From Seiridium cupressi (Eukaryota; Ascomycota; Sordariomycetes; Amphisphaeriales; Sporocadaceae), in NCBI GenBank assembly GCA_036674765.1, contig JARVKI010000019.1, forward strand, positions 372,001 to 436,000: a stretch of DNA of 64,000 bases. Direction: 5' to 3'. Made by a program: the position numbers and the translations under genes. Below the pieces are notes generated by a model. The model did no database searches, was not told the origin of the DNA, and worked only from the letters and a program-made list of their open reading frames with translations. Of the stretch, positions 1 through 10,504 are shown in pieces; positions within the stretch are counted from its first letter, which is position 1, and every line of letters begins with the position of its first letter.

Positions 1-2
1 AC

Positions 3-1136
3 GTACCCAGACTACCAGAAACACCAATTCGTCCTGATGGCACCGGTCGGATGGACCCCATGAGCCTCAGCCAACCTTCTTTACCTGGTGGCAACCCGTT
101 CACCGGCTCCACGCCCATCATTACTGTCGCCAAGCAAGCGGATGTCGAGGACTCCGCAGAAATGCAGGAAGCAGCCGAGCAACTCAAAGCGTTAAGCCAT
201 GTCCGGCACTTGAGCGATGAGGCTGCGTCTGCACATGGCAATTCCTCTCTGATGGAGCTCACGCCAGATGTAAAACATGACGATGGCACCTCGCACGAGG
301 CAAACGAATCTGGGTTTGATGAAGCCCGGCAAAATACTCCGTCTGCCAAACCGAAACCACGTCGGTCACTTGCGAAGGTCACGCCAAAGCAAGAGACGCG
401 ATGCGATCTCTGTAGTCATGCACCTTTTAAAGATTCGTCATCGCTACGGAAGCATATTGCAGCCGCACATACTCGCCCATTTCCGTGTGCATTTGCCTTC
501 GCCGGTTGTACGAGTACGTTTGGCTCTAAGAACGAATGGAAAAGGCATATCGCCTCACAACATCTGTGCCTCACGTACTATCGATGCTCTAGTTGTCCGC
601 AGAGTAGTGTTGAGGGCAAGGGAAATGAGTTCAATCGGAAGGATCTCTTTACCCAACATCTACGACGAATGCATGCACCTTTTGCCATCAAGAAGGCGCT
701 TGCGAAAGGTGATGGCAAATTGCAGGTGGAGTGGGAAACACACGTGAAAGAGATGCAAACATCCTGCCTCATAACGCGGCGGCAGCCACCGCAACGATCC
801 GCCTGTCCTAAGCCAGACTGCGCGAGCGTCTTTGAGGGTCCTACATCCTGGGACGAATGGACCGAGCATGTTGGCAGGCATATGGAGAAAGGCGAGGCTG
901 CTAGGCTCGGCGTTGACCGTCTTCTGGCAAAATGGGCCCTGGAAGAAGGTGTCATTGAGCGGAAAGAGGATGGCGAATATCGGCTATGCAGCGGGCCAGG
1001 TTCGGGTGCAGAAAAAGAGTCCAATCATAAGAACAATGGTGCGGGCAATCACTCGGACGCGAATTCCCGGGACTCGGAAGACAACATCGTAGTTGCAGTA
1101 ACTCCGGTGGTAGACACGATGGACGTGGACGGGTGA
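3..1136 (+). CDS. C2H2 zinc-finger protein, 5' end outside window
   Basis: Probable nuclear DNA-binding protein with fungal-style C2H2 fingers. The frame is open to the left edge of the window, so the true start is probably upstream; the first in-window ATG is at 51. Numbering from that ATG, finger pairs are C118/C121-H135/H140, C146/C153-H166/H171, a divergent C179/C182-H203/H208 with a long loop, and a fourth C252/C257-H273/H277. The first 110 residues are polar and low in complexity, and the C-terminal 45 residues are Ser/Asn/Asp-rich, as in many fungal transcription factors. No intron is needed in the visible part. Targets cannot be inferred from sequence. The family call is firm; a role as a regulator is inference. 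Confidence 0.8.
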   Translation, partial: VPRLPETPIRPDGTGRMDPMSLSQPSLPGGNPFTGSTPIITVAKQADVEDSAEMQEAAEQLKALSHVRHLSDEAASAHGNSSLMELTPDVKHDDGTSHEANESGFDEARQNTPSAKPKPRRSLAKVTPKQETRCDLCSHAPFKDSSSLRKHIAAAHTRPFPCAFAFAGCTSTFGSKNEWKRHIASQHLCLTYYRCSSCPQSSVEGKGNEFNRKDLFTQHLRRMHAPFAIKKALAKGDGKLQVEWETHVKEMQTSCLITRRQPPQRSACPKPDCASVFEGPTSWDEWTEHVGRHMEKGEAARLGVDRLLAKWALEEGVIERKEDGEYRLCSGPGSGAEKESNHKNNGAGNHSDANSRDSEDNIVVAVTPVVDTMDVDG

Positions 1137-2183
1137 TACACGAAAGGGAACAATAGTCGATGCGCTGAATCGCGGTGGGCAGTCGGAAATCGCAAGCGCT
1201 CCAATAGAATCGGATGCGGCATCACTGTGTAACTGGTTGCCGGGCCAAGTCTCGGACGAGGCTACCAGGCGTCAGCCGAGTCGAGGCGAGCCCCGCGACC
1301 AGGAAACATGAGGTAGATGGACAAGACTATGCGCCCCGGGAAGAGGCATTCTGCGGTCGGAAGAATTCTGGCCGCAAGGACGGGGTTATCTCTCACACGA
1401 CACAGCATAACAGGAAACAAAAGGGCGAACAACATTTTTATGACAATGCTATGATGGATGCGATATGACCTCTTGTTTCTTTTGTCGCAGACTACTATAG
1501 GCTACGATGTATGAGTATACCACCTCCAGTTCACAGCTTGGTATCTGAAGTTACGGAGTGGAGACAAAATACAGGAAACCGAAAATTTCATTGTCTTTCG
1601 CGTGCGGTACATCGCAAAGCCACGGCCCGCTGCGGGTGGCCCATCCATTATGACCAAGGCTCACGGTGCACAATAGCGCTGGATGACAATACGAGCCGGC
1701 GGTGCCGGGGATTTGCAGCCCGGCGTATCCTCTAATGTACGGCGAATAGCCAATCCTTGCCCATAACTGCACCCCACAAGTGTCAGGCGCGGGACGAGCG
1801 GTTCCTTGCTTTTGCGCGCACCGCCGAATGCGACGCTGCCCTACCCAAACTGTTCAACCTCCCCCATGCTAGCAAAGTGTGCTGTTACAGCGAGGGACTC
1901 CCACATGACAGCCCAGGAAGGAGTGATTTAAACATGCGGGGTCGTTTGTCCACGAATTAACTAGATAACAGAGATGGGCTAAAGAGTAGGGTGCCATGAT
2001 CTCGGTCCGCGTCGGATCGAAAGCCTCGCGAGGAAGGTTATGGTTACGGTTAAACAGCATCCACTACATTGGGTCGTTACCACTTTGCAGCTGGGTGATA
2101 AAATGAGCGTGTCGTCCACTCCCAAACGACCTATGGCTGCCACCAATTGGAGATTCCCACTTGTCTAGCAAGTCCTCGTCAAA
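1137..2183. other. Intergenic, about 1.05 kb
   Basis: Holds the 3' flank of the zinc-finger gene and the upstream region of the galactanase gene. Short open frames (for example 1214-1468) have no recognisable protein features. I see no RNA gene or repeat. Confidence 0.6.
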
Positions 2184-3819
2184 ATGAAGTTCCTTCGTAC
2201 TGGTTTGCTGCTTCTTGCGGCAAATGTAGTCCGCGCCACCTTGCAAATTGTTCCTGGCGCCACCTGGACAGCGGTTCGTGGCTTCTTTAAACCCCTGCTG
2301 TGACTTCTAAGACTGACTGGACTGTTTTGCTCACTTCTGCTGGTTCACGTGGCTAATATGCACACACGCTCAGACCAATACCGGCAAGCATGTCCAAGCC
2401 CATGGAGCCGGTATATTCCAGTCCGGTTCCACGTATTACCTGATCGGAGAGGACAAGACCAACGGCAGCGCTTTCCAGAACGTCAACTGTTACTCGTCAA
2501 CGAACCTGGTCGAGTGGACGTATGTAGGCGCCCTCCTGTCTCAAACGTCCTCGGGGGACCTTGGACCCAATCGCGTAGTGGAGAGACCCAAGGTTATCTA
2601 TAACTCGAGCACGAAGAAGTATGTCCTCTATGCGCACATCGATAGCAGCGATTACTCGGAGGCCAAGGTCGGTGTTGCAACCAGTGACAGTGTTTGCGGC
2701 AAATACAGCTACCTCGGTAGCTGGAGACCACTGGGTTATCAGAGTCGGGATCTCGGCTTGTTTGAAGATGACGACGGAAAGGCTTACTTGTTGACGGAGG
2801 ACGTGAGTTTATCTCGATTGGACCGTCCAGATAACTATGGTGCGAAATCCACTGATATCATGGCAGCGTGAAAATGGTCTGCGCATCGACGCCCTCACGT
2901 CTGACTATCTTAACGTGTCGAGCTCCACATATCTATGGAGTGACTCAATCGAGGCCCCAGCAATCTTAAAGCAGAATGGGTACTACTTCATGTTCGGCAG
3001 CCACCTGACCGGTTGGAGCCCCAATGATAATGTAAGCTCCTAGGCACGCTTTGACTTCTTGCTTGTTGAGTTTGCCACTTTGCTACTCATCTCACCCTCC
3101 CTACTCTCGTTTCGTACTGTCACAGCCTGCTGACACGCCGCCGTGCTTTACAGGTCTATTCCTATGCCACCTCCCTCTCGGGCCCTTGGTCCTCCTGGGC
3201 CACCTTTGCCACTACCGGATCCAACACGTACACGTCTCAGACTAATTACATCCTGCCGTTCGGTTCCTCGGGTATCTACATGGGCGACCGCTGGGTGTCA
3301 TCGAATCTGATGCGCAGCACTTACGTTTGGCTGCCCCTTACTATCTCGGGCACCACCGTGACTATGGCCGACTACGTGAACTGGGTTCCTAACGTTTCGG
3401 CAGGCACCTGGGCGGCAGGACCCTCCGAGTCACAGCCCGAGGGCGAGACCGCAACACTCGCCAACGGCGCAACCTCAATCTCGTGCTCGGGCTGTAGCGG
3501 CAGCAAGGCGGCGGGCGACATCGGAGGCTCGTCGGGCGGGACCGTGACGTTCAGCGGTGTCAGCAGTTCTGCCAGCACGAAGAGCACCATCCGCATCAAG
3601 TATGAGAACGGTAACACGGGACAGCGTTTCGGCGAGGTGACGGTCAACGGCGTGAGCCAGACGATCGCCTTCCTGCCGTCGGCCGACGGGAACACACCCG
3701 CGAGCAGCGTTGTTCATGCACAGCTGACCAGCGGGACTAGCAACACTGTCGTTATTGCAGGACTGGGCGATGGGACTTACGGCCCAGATATTGATCGCAT
3801 CATGGTGCCCTCGAGCTAG
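2184..3819 (+). CDS. Secreted GH43 exo-beta-1,3-galactanase-like enzyme with CBM35-like domain
   Basis: Predicted extracellular hydrolase releasing galactose from the beta-1,3-galactan backbone of arabinogalactan proteins. Exons are 2184-2273, 2374-2802, 2867-3031 and 3154-3819, giving 449 residues; all junctions are phase 0. Residues 1-18 (MKFLRTGLLLLAANVVRA) form a signal peptide. The GH43 five-bladed propeller spans about 20-315, with GEDKT at 55-59, ERPK at 100-103 and IEAP at 201-204. Glu202 and Gln257 fall at positions matching the acid and the unusual Gln described for the Phanerochaete subfamily-24 galactanase, where the usual GH43 base is missing. Residues about 330-449 form a beta-rich, Ser/Gly-rich CBM35-like module ending in a DGTYGPDIDRIMV motif. 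Intron 1 has a rare GTTCGT donor. It is convergent with the alpha-glucosidase gene. Family is confident; substrate is inferred. Confidence 0.85.
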
Positions 3820-4122
3820 ACGCGAGGAATAGCTGCCCCGGGTCTGTGGGATAAAAACTATATTATTAGTCTACGAGCAGTACCCCTAAGGTACAAATTG
3901 GAGTGATCTATCCAAGCTCTTAACTAAGTATATATATGAATAAGATGCTGGATATGCACCTTTCTTGCGACACGTTGACCAGCGACCAGCGCGCTCACCG
4001 TTTCGTGAAGGAAACAGTGTAGGTCTTTTTGACAAGGTATTTGTACTCATTAAGATTATATCCTAAATCTGATGGCTCATAGGTCAATACGAGGGCTTTT
4101 CTCGACGCCTTGTGGTGCGATT
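3820..4122. other. Shared 3' region of convergent genes
   Basis: AT-rich 303-bp spacer between the stop codons of the galactanase (+) and alpha-glucosidase (-) genes. It presumably holds both polyadenylation regions. Nothing else seen. Confidence 0.6.
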
Positions 4123-7074
4123 CTAAACGACTTGAATCTTGAAAGCCTCATTCAATGACTGGGCAACATCGACACTGACACTCTGACGGCACTTTTTGGT
4201 CGTCGAGCCCAGGATAGTGACCTTGGAGATCTTGAGGTCGGTCTCGTAGTCGAAGACACCCTCGGCAATGAGATGTGTGCCGTCAAACTTGAACGTGATG
4301 GACGTGACACCAGCCTGCTCGACGCTCTCACCATCGTCAAGGTACAGCTCGCCCTGGGCCGTGCCGTCGGCGCCGAGTGGGACGACAATCTCAAAGTCCT
4401 GCTTGCGCAGGTCGGTGGTGGTCATGGAGGAATTGGCGCGCAGGGGGACAATGACGCCGCCGCGGTAATACAGGGGGAGATCCGATATCGACTGGTCCTC
4501 ACGCGTGATGTAGGTACCTTCACCGATCACCTGCTCGTGGGTATAAAAGTCATAGAAGGTATCCCTGGGTAGGTAGATATCGACGCTAGTGGAATTCTCC
4601 TCCGTGACGGGTGCAACGAGCAGGCCGGGCCCGAGGTAGTATTGCAGCTCCAAATCCCAGGTTGTTTTGTCCTCGGGGTAGACGTAGAATAAAGGGAGGG
4701 CGTTTGGAGTACCGTCAGTTGTCTGGTGGTAGAGAGCGGTGTATAGGTAGTCGAGAAGCTGGTATCGGATGTTGATGAACTTCCTTGCAACTTCTGCCAC
4801 CGAGTCCCAGCGATAGAATTCCTGCGCAGTGCTGGAAATGTCGTTGTGGTTACGGTAGAAAGGGGCGAGAGCACCAAGAGCGGCCCACCTGGCGCAGAGT
4901 TGTTCGGTGGTGTTCTGAGAAAACCCACACACATCTGCACCGACCATCGGGATCTGGTAGATAGCCGTGAAGGAGAACATGGAGCGGATTATGAGGCGAT
5001 AGTGCCACCAAGTCGACAAGTTGTCGCCTAGCCAGTGACCAACCTTGGCACCAGCACCGGCGAACGTTGATCGAGTGATAATCAAGGGTCGCAGCGTTGG
5101 TTTTCGTGCAAGCATAGCATCGCGTGATGCAACACTCATCATTGAGCCATAAAGGTTGTGAGTCTGTAGAGCATTGATCAGCATCGGCGACGCATTCAAG
5201 TCAAAGAAAGCCGAATCAAACAGATGCTCAACTTACATCATACATAGCGAGCCCGTTTTGATGAATCAGATCAGTGTTGACCGTCTTGTTTGAGATGCCA
5301 CCCTCCTCAGCGTTCCCTGTAAAATTCTGGTTAATGACCATCACATCTAAAGAAGGTGCCGTTGCACTTACAGTCATCTTGATATGCTGCCTTGTTATGG
5401 ATTGCATACTTAGGGAACAATAGATCCCGGTCGGGAAGACCAAGCTGCTGACCTTCCCTGCGCTTAGAATTCCAGACACCCGCTTCTGAGCCGGAGTAGC
5501 TGGCACGAGGGTTGAAAGCCTCAATGCCGCGTGTAGTCACCCCAGAGTTTGTACAATTCGTCCCCTCAGGCTGGAAATCGCAAGGCCACCCAGGCAAAGC
5601 TCGTGGCGGCGACCGAACAGCCGGAGGCTCTGGAGGGTATCCAACGGCAGATGCGTCTGGGTTGTCACAAGGGAAGTAGCAGGGGAAATTGGATGGCTCG
5701 TTCATGTCGATCCAGAGACCTGAGATGTCGAGACCGTCCTCAGGAGAGAAGAAGTCGGCGAATTCGCCGTTCCAGAAAGAAGTGATGTTGGCAGAGAACC
5801 AGTCTGGAAAGGCAGTGACACCGGGCCAGACCACACCCTTCCAAACGGAGCCATTGGAGCGGAGCAAAAAGACGTTGTCGTCGATACCACGTTGGAGAGT
5901 GCCGGGGAAGTCCTGGTAGGCCACGGCGGGATCCACCATGACGATATAGTGTTGGTTGTTGGCATGTAGATGGTCAACAAGTTCGCGCATCTTGGAGAGA
6001 GGGAATCGGTCAGGGTCCAAGGAGAAGACTCTGCGACGGTACATGTAATCGATATCCGTCCACATGGTCTCCAGCGGGATTCCAGCTTGACTGTAGTTGT
6101 ATACGACCTCGGCTACGTCAAAGGCATCCTGGTAGCCGTATCGGCACTGATGAAGCCCGAGAGACCAGTACGGCTGCATAGCGGGGAGACCTACAAGGCT
6201 GGCATATTGCTGGGATACCTCAACGGGTGACGGACCAGCGACAAAATAGAAATCAAGGACACCTCCAAGCGAGTTATACTCAAGATACTGGCCGGACTCC
6301 TCCGTGTTGTTAATGAAGACATCTAGGCCATTCGAGTTCAGAAAAAAGACACCATGGGTGCCGCCTTCACGCTGCTCAAAGTAGACAGGGTGGTTTCCAT
6401 ACAAGTTGGAGCCTTCCGGAACAGAGTAGGCATCCTGTGACCATAGGGTCCTAATGTAGTTCGTCGTGTTCAATCTGAAAGGGTCCGAATGCTCCCCTAG
6501 ACCGTATAGGTAAGGCTCTTCAGGGAGCTTGGTCCTTAGGCGCAAGTATTGCGACTCGAAAACTAAGCTGGCGGCTGAGGTGTCGAACAGTACCTCACCA
6601 GTTGCCGCCCTGAGGACAGTGAAAGAGAAAGGCTCCTCCGTATAGTTGAAAGCCAATGCAGATTCCTCTGGGCTGATTCCTTCTCCAATCGTAGGTCGGG
6701 TGAAGACCGAGTCGGGAACCTGGTAGACGTCATTGGCAGCATCTTGAATCTTGACATGGAGGCGACTTGCTGTAGTCATGTTAGAGGCCCGCCTTCACTT
6801 ATACAAATGCCTTCGGTTTCCCCTGCAACTGTTTCCAGCGTATCAACTTACCGGTGTCATACGAAACCTCGAGGATCAGATCGGTCAAGTCAGTGCCATA
6901 GACATTGCAAGCCTCCCCGGCCAGTGTCAAGTCTGCAGTCAGACCAGAAGAGCTAGTCTGCACGTTCGACGCCTTGTAACCAGGGCAGGCCGTGAGCGGC
7001 TCGTCGCTAGGGTAATTTCTTCTCAGAGCAGCAGCAGCAGCGACGGTCGCCGCAAAGAAAAGCAAGCTTGCCAT
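4123..7074 (-). CDS. agdC: Secreted GH31 alpha-glucosidase (AgdC-like alpha/beta-glucosidase)
   Basis: Extracellular glycoside hydrolase releasing glucose from non-reducing ends of oligosaccharides. Exons on the minus strand are 7074-6852, 6769-5372, 5316-5237 and 5163-4123, giving 913 residues. An N-terminal signal peptide (about residues 1-17, Ala-rich) precedes CPGYKASNVQ, a typical AgdC start of the mature protein. The GH31 nucleophile motif WIDMNEP places Asp at about 429; HWLGDN gives the acid/base Asp at about 614. The middle domain, TIM barrel and C-terminal beta domains are all present and the length is usual for the family. Introns carry GTAAGT/GTAAGT-like donors and ACAG acceptors. 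The junction of exons 2 and 3 creates a Trp codon. A TATA-like element lies about 100 bp upstream. Exact substrate range (alpha only or alpha and beta) cannot be told from sequence. Confidence 0.93.
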
Positions 7075-8683
7075 CTTGTGCTCCTCTGGGTAAAGCGCAG
7101 GGGAGTGCTTGGGCTTGTGACAGCGAGTAGGCGGTCATGGCAAGGTGCACAGCGGGCGGCGGCTCCCTGCTTCTTATACCGACGGAGGATCCAACCATTG
7201 AGGTAGGCAGAGCATCGTGACTCGGAGACCAAAATGATGTTTCCTGCTTTGTGACCCCACATGGACGCCCCAACTCTCGCAGTATTGCTCGTCGGCCCAA
7301 GGCACGTTTCCCAGCACCTCGCCCGCATATACTCCTTGCCTTTGCTCCACCAGCCTTTCCGGGTGATGGCGCCAAGACTGCACTCTCCATGGGGAATTGG
7401 AGGAATTCGGCCCTGCTTCGGGGACCTGGTCTAGCAGATCGTAGTCTCCTAACGCGCGCGGGTCGACAGGCCGTAAACATGCTTCTTTTCCAGGAAGTCC
7501 ACACCGTGATTGCACCTGCACTCTAAAAGACCATAAGATGTTTAGCGATGTTGTCCTAAACGACGGCGTTTCTCGCGGTCTTATCCATGGATTCCAATGC
7601 CTTGGCACACAGAACCATACGTTCCCCAGGGCTTCTCGGGTACCCGTAGGCATGTGCAAACATCCCTGCGCTGCATAGGTGTAGGTGCTGGCTATAAACT
7701 GGGGTATTGAACTGGGCGGACAATGGGCGGAGTAAAATTAGGTTCAAGCACCCCGCAGATGATGCCCCGGATCCCGGGCGTTGGAGTCCTCGAGGTAAGT
7801 TGGTAAGCTTACTCCCCCCAATTTGATCCGATATAGTAAAGCCCGTCTTCTGACCGGTGGCATTGATTGTCCATATTTTGAGTCTACAATGTACATAAGC
7901 TTGCCCACGCCTGACTTGGTTAGTTAGGCTCGTACCAGCGTCATGACCGCCATCATGGTCCCACAGCGCTCGCATATGTAGACCAGGTTCCCAGGCTCCC
8001 GGACGGATCATACACCGACCAGTTGAGAACGGCCCGAAAAGAATACAAGGTTGAACCACCTTTGCAGCTAGATATGCACGTTTCGAAGATTGTATCGCGA
8101 ACCAATTGAGCTTGCCGGCGCTTTAACGAGAACGATACAATAAACGAGTGCCAGACCTACGTCACGTGCGACTGATTCTAAGCGATATGCTCCAGAGCGC
8201 CAAGTCTCTCGCTCGGCTGAGAATATGACAATCATGCTTACTACGCAAGTCCTTTTTTGGAGATTGGGTAACCATACCTCATTGGCCGGGCCCTGGAAAT
8301 GTTACTGACCAGTCGTTCTCAGGTGTGTAGCCCTTTTGTCAATACGATATCCCGACTTCACTGCTCTTCAATGTACAGGGATCACATGCGAACCGATCGT
8401 CTGATGCTGGCCCGACCCGGCGGAATAAGATCTATAGACGGATAGACGGCCGGACGGCATCAGCGAGCTAGTCAATAAATTGATGCTTTCTTCGTATGTG
8501 GCTCTTGAATCCATTTTCTCTAACCTAATGCGATACTTGTCGCACCCCTGCAAGGCCGGGTATCTATGTGCAAACACTCTATGGTCTACAGAATGGTCTG
8601 CTCTCTGCTATATGCCAAACGCCGCAACGCCGATGATGCAGATATCGTAACCGACACTCTAAGCAGATGTGTGCGGGATGAAT
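7075..8683. other. Intergenic, about 1.6 kb
   Basis: Promoter side of the GH31 gene and 3' flank of the DEAD-box gene. Open frames such as 7007-7504 and 7556-8059 on the minus strand have no recognisable domain or fungal-like coding pattern. No RNA gene seen. Confidence 0.55.
7172..7178 (-). promoter_or_regulatory. TATA-like element of the alpha-glucosidase gene
   Basis: Minus-strand TATAAGA about 98 bp upstream of the GH31 start codon. Spacing is reasonable for a fungal core promoter; sequence match only. Confidence 0.3.
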
Positions 8684-10504
8684 TTATCGTTTCTGACGCT
8701 TTGCTTTCGAGGACGCGTCCTGAGCCTCTGACGCAGGCTTGCCTCGACCTCTGCCTCCGCCGCCACCACGGGACTCTCTGGGAGGATCTGGCACAACCAC
8801 AAGACCCTTCACACCCTTCAATCCCATCTTTCCCACCGTCGTTCTGTACAGAGCTGGTACCTCGGGTGCACCAAGGCCGTCTAGAGCAAGATTGTTGGCC
8901 TCTTTCACAAGCTGCTCTGGAGTCCAACGTAATTGCTTCAGGGGCGCCTTGTAATAGCCAAGCCATGATTGGTATGCCTTGGTCTGCACCTCAGGCTCTA
9001 GGTTCTGTGCTATCTGTGCAACGTCATCCCTCGAGCTGAGATCCGCTTGCACGTTTTCGAAGGGGATATCCTTGAGCTTATGGTCGGGGAAGTATTTCTC
9101 GTGCTCCGTGACGATGAAAGTGCCACGTCCTGCAGCACCTGCACGGGCTGTTCTGCCAAGACGATGAATGTACGATTCACGATCAGCAGGAATTCCTACT
9201 TGGAAAACATTGGTCACGGAGGGGAAGTCCATGCCTCTGGCGATGACATCTGTAGCAAGGAGGATGCCGTTCGCGGCGTTCCGGAATTCATCAGTTGTCC
9301 TCGTCCGTTTGGTTTGCGACATGCGCGAATGCAGAGCAATGATGGAAGGCAGGTTTGGGATCTTTTCTAGGACCTCTGCGTAGAAGTCGACCAGGGCTGC
9401 TGTTGGTGCAAAAACGATGGCTTTGAATGCATCTTGGCCTACTTGGCTAGCCTCCTGGCGTAGGGCTCCAAGGAGGGCGGCGGCCATGTCGGAGAATGCT
9501 GGCGCAACGACAAGTTGCTGAGGGACACGCTCATGAGTGCCAGCTTCACCCTTGGGTATGGTAGAGATGAACTTGTAATCCTTGGACAAAGCGAGATGGG
9601 CAACCTTCTGCACATGATCTGCAATCGTTGCGGAAAACAACATGCCTTGTCTATTGCTAGATTCCTTGTTGGGAAGAAAGCTGATGATCTTCTTGAGATC
9701 GGGCAAGAAACCAATGTCAAGCATTCGGTCGGCTTCATCAAGGACTAGAGTGTCAAGGTTCTGAAGTTTCTCATGGACTAGACTGTAGTCGCCTTCGTCC
9801 GGTTGGATGTGGTCTAGAATTCGGCCGGGAGTGCCGATGAGGATATCACACCCCTTCTTGATGCGCGCCGTTTCGGCGTTCTTATTGGTACCGCCGATGG
9901 CAATGCATACTTTATACTCTGGGCAACGCTGCAGCAATGTGGTGGCTTCATTGGCGATCTGCATGGCTAGTTCTCGTGTGGGCGAGATGATCAAGGCGGA
10001 TATGGCCATGCCCGCTTTTCTGTTCTTGTTGATGAGAGTCTGGATGGCGGGTAGCAAGAAAGCCATGGTCTTGCCGGTGCCAGTCTTGGCCTGAGCCAGC
10101 ATGTCACTGCGTTCCTTGAGTAGATCATGGATAGTTGCGGCTTGCACAGGGGTCATGTGATCGAACTTCATATCTTCTGTGATGGTCTGCAGGAGGACAG
10201 GATCGATGAGCTTCTCCTTGGCCAGATCCGCAAATTTCGGCGTATCAGCCGGGACAGCAATGGTCAATGAAGGCTGCGCGATAGTGCTGAAGGGGCGCTG
10301 GGGCGCCGAGAAAGCGTCATTCTCTTGTGCTGTGGCTCCCGGTCTGCTACTGCCTGGGCGCGGCTGGGAAGCTGCTGAAGACAGGGGCTTCTTGCCGCGA
10401 CGGCGGTGTGAATTGGGGGCCATTCTTCTTGCTTCCTGCATCGATATTGTTAGTGCGGCTCGGAGAGGCGACAGTGTTATTTGTCTAATGATGGGACGAA
10501 GCAT
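8684..10504 (-). CDS. MSS116: Mitochondrial DEAD-box RNA helicase, MSS116-like
   Basis: ATP-dependent RNA chaperone expected to act in mitochondrial intron splicing and RNA remodelling. Continuous 606-codon frame. Motifs in order: Q-motif region around 105-120, AKTGTGKT (139-146), PTRELA (175-180), TPGR (225-228), DEAD (256-259), SAT (291-293), the ATDVIARGMD region (417-426) and HRLGRTARAG (447-456). The tail is an RGG/Lys-Arg-rich segment like that of Mss116. Residues 1-27 are rich in Arg, hydroxylated and hydrophobic residues and lack Asp; only one Glu is present, which fits a mitochondrial presequence. However, a good intron signature (donor at 10565, CTAAC branch, CAG acceptor at 10436) covers this presequence; if spliced, translation would begin at Met28 (10423). 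The start is therefore uncertain, the family assignment is not. Confidence 0.88.
   Translation of the reverse strand: MLRPIIRQITLSPLRAALTISMQEARRMAPNSHRRRGKKPLSSAASQPRPGSSRPGATAQENDAFSAPQRPFSTIAQPSLTIAVPADTPKFADLAKEKLIDPVLLQTITEDMKFDHMTPVQAATIHDLLKERSDMLAQAKTGTGKTMAFLLPAIQTLINKNRKAGMAISALIISPTRELAMQIANEATTLLQRCPEYKVCIAIGGTNKNAETARIKKGCDILIGTPGRILDHIQPDEGDYSLVHEKLQNLDTLVLDEADRMLDIGFLPDLKKIISFLPNKESSNRQGMLFSATIADHVQKVAHLALSKDYKFISTIPKGEAGTHERVPQQLVVAPAFSDMAAALLGALRQEASQVGQDAFKAIVFAPTAALVDFYAEVLEKIPNLPSIIALHSRMSQTKRTRTTDEFRNAANGILLATDVIARGMDFPSVTNVFQVGIPADRESYIHRLGRTARAGAAGRGTFIVTEHEKYFPDHKLKDIPFENVQADLSSRDDVAQIAQNLEPEVQTKAYQSWLGYYKAPLKQLRWTPEQLVKEANNLALDGLGAPEVPALYRTTVGKMGLKGVKGLVVVPDPPRESRGGGGGRGRGKPASEAQDASSKAKRQKR

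Noticed and set aside
7132..7145. CGG-N8-AGG match to the AmyR consensus before the alpha-glucosidase gene
   Set aside because: It lies between the TATA-like element and the start codon, only about 58 bp from the ATG, which is not where such activator sites act. A single short match is expected by chance.
7007..8059. Several long minus-strand open frames upstream of the alpha-glucosidase gene
   Set aside because: They overlap each other in different frames, overlap the GH31 signal-peptide exon or promoter, and show no protein family.
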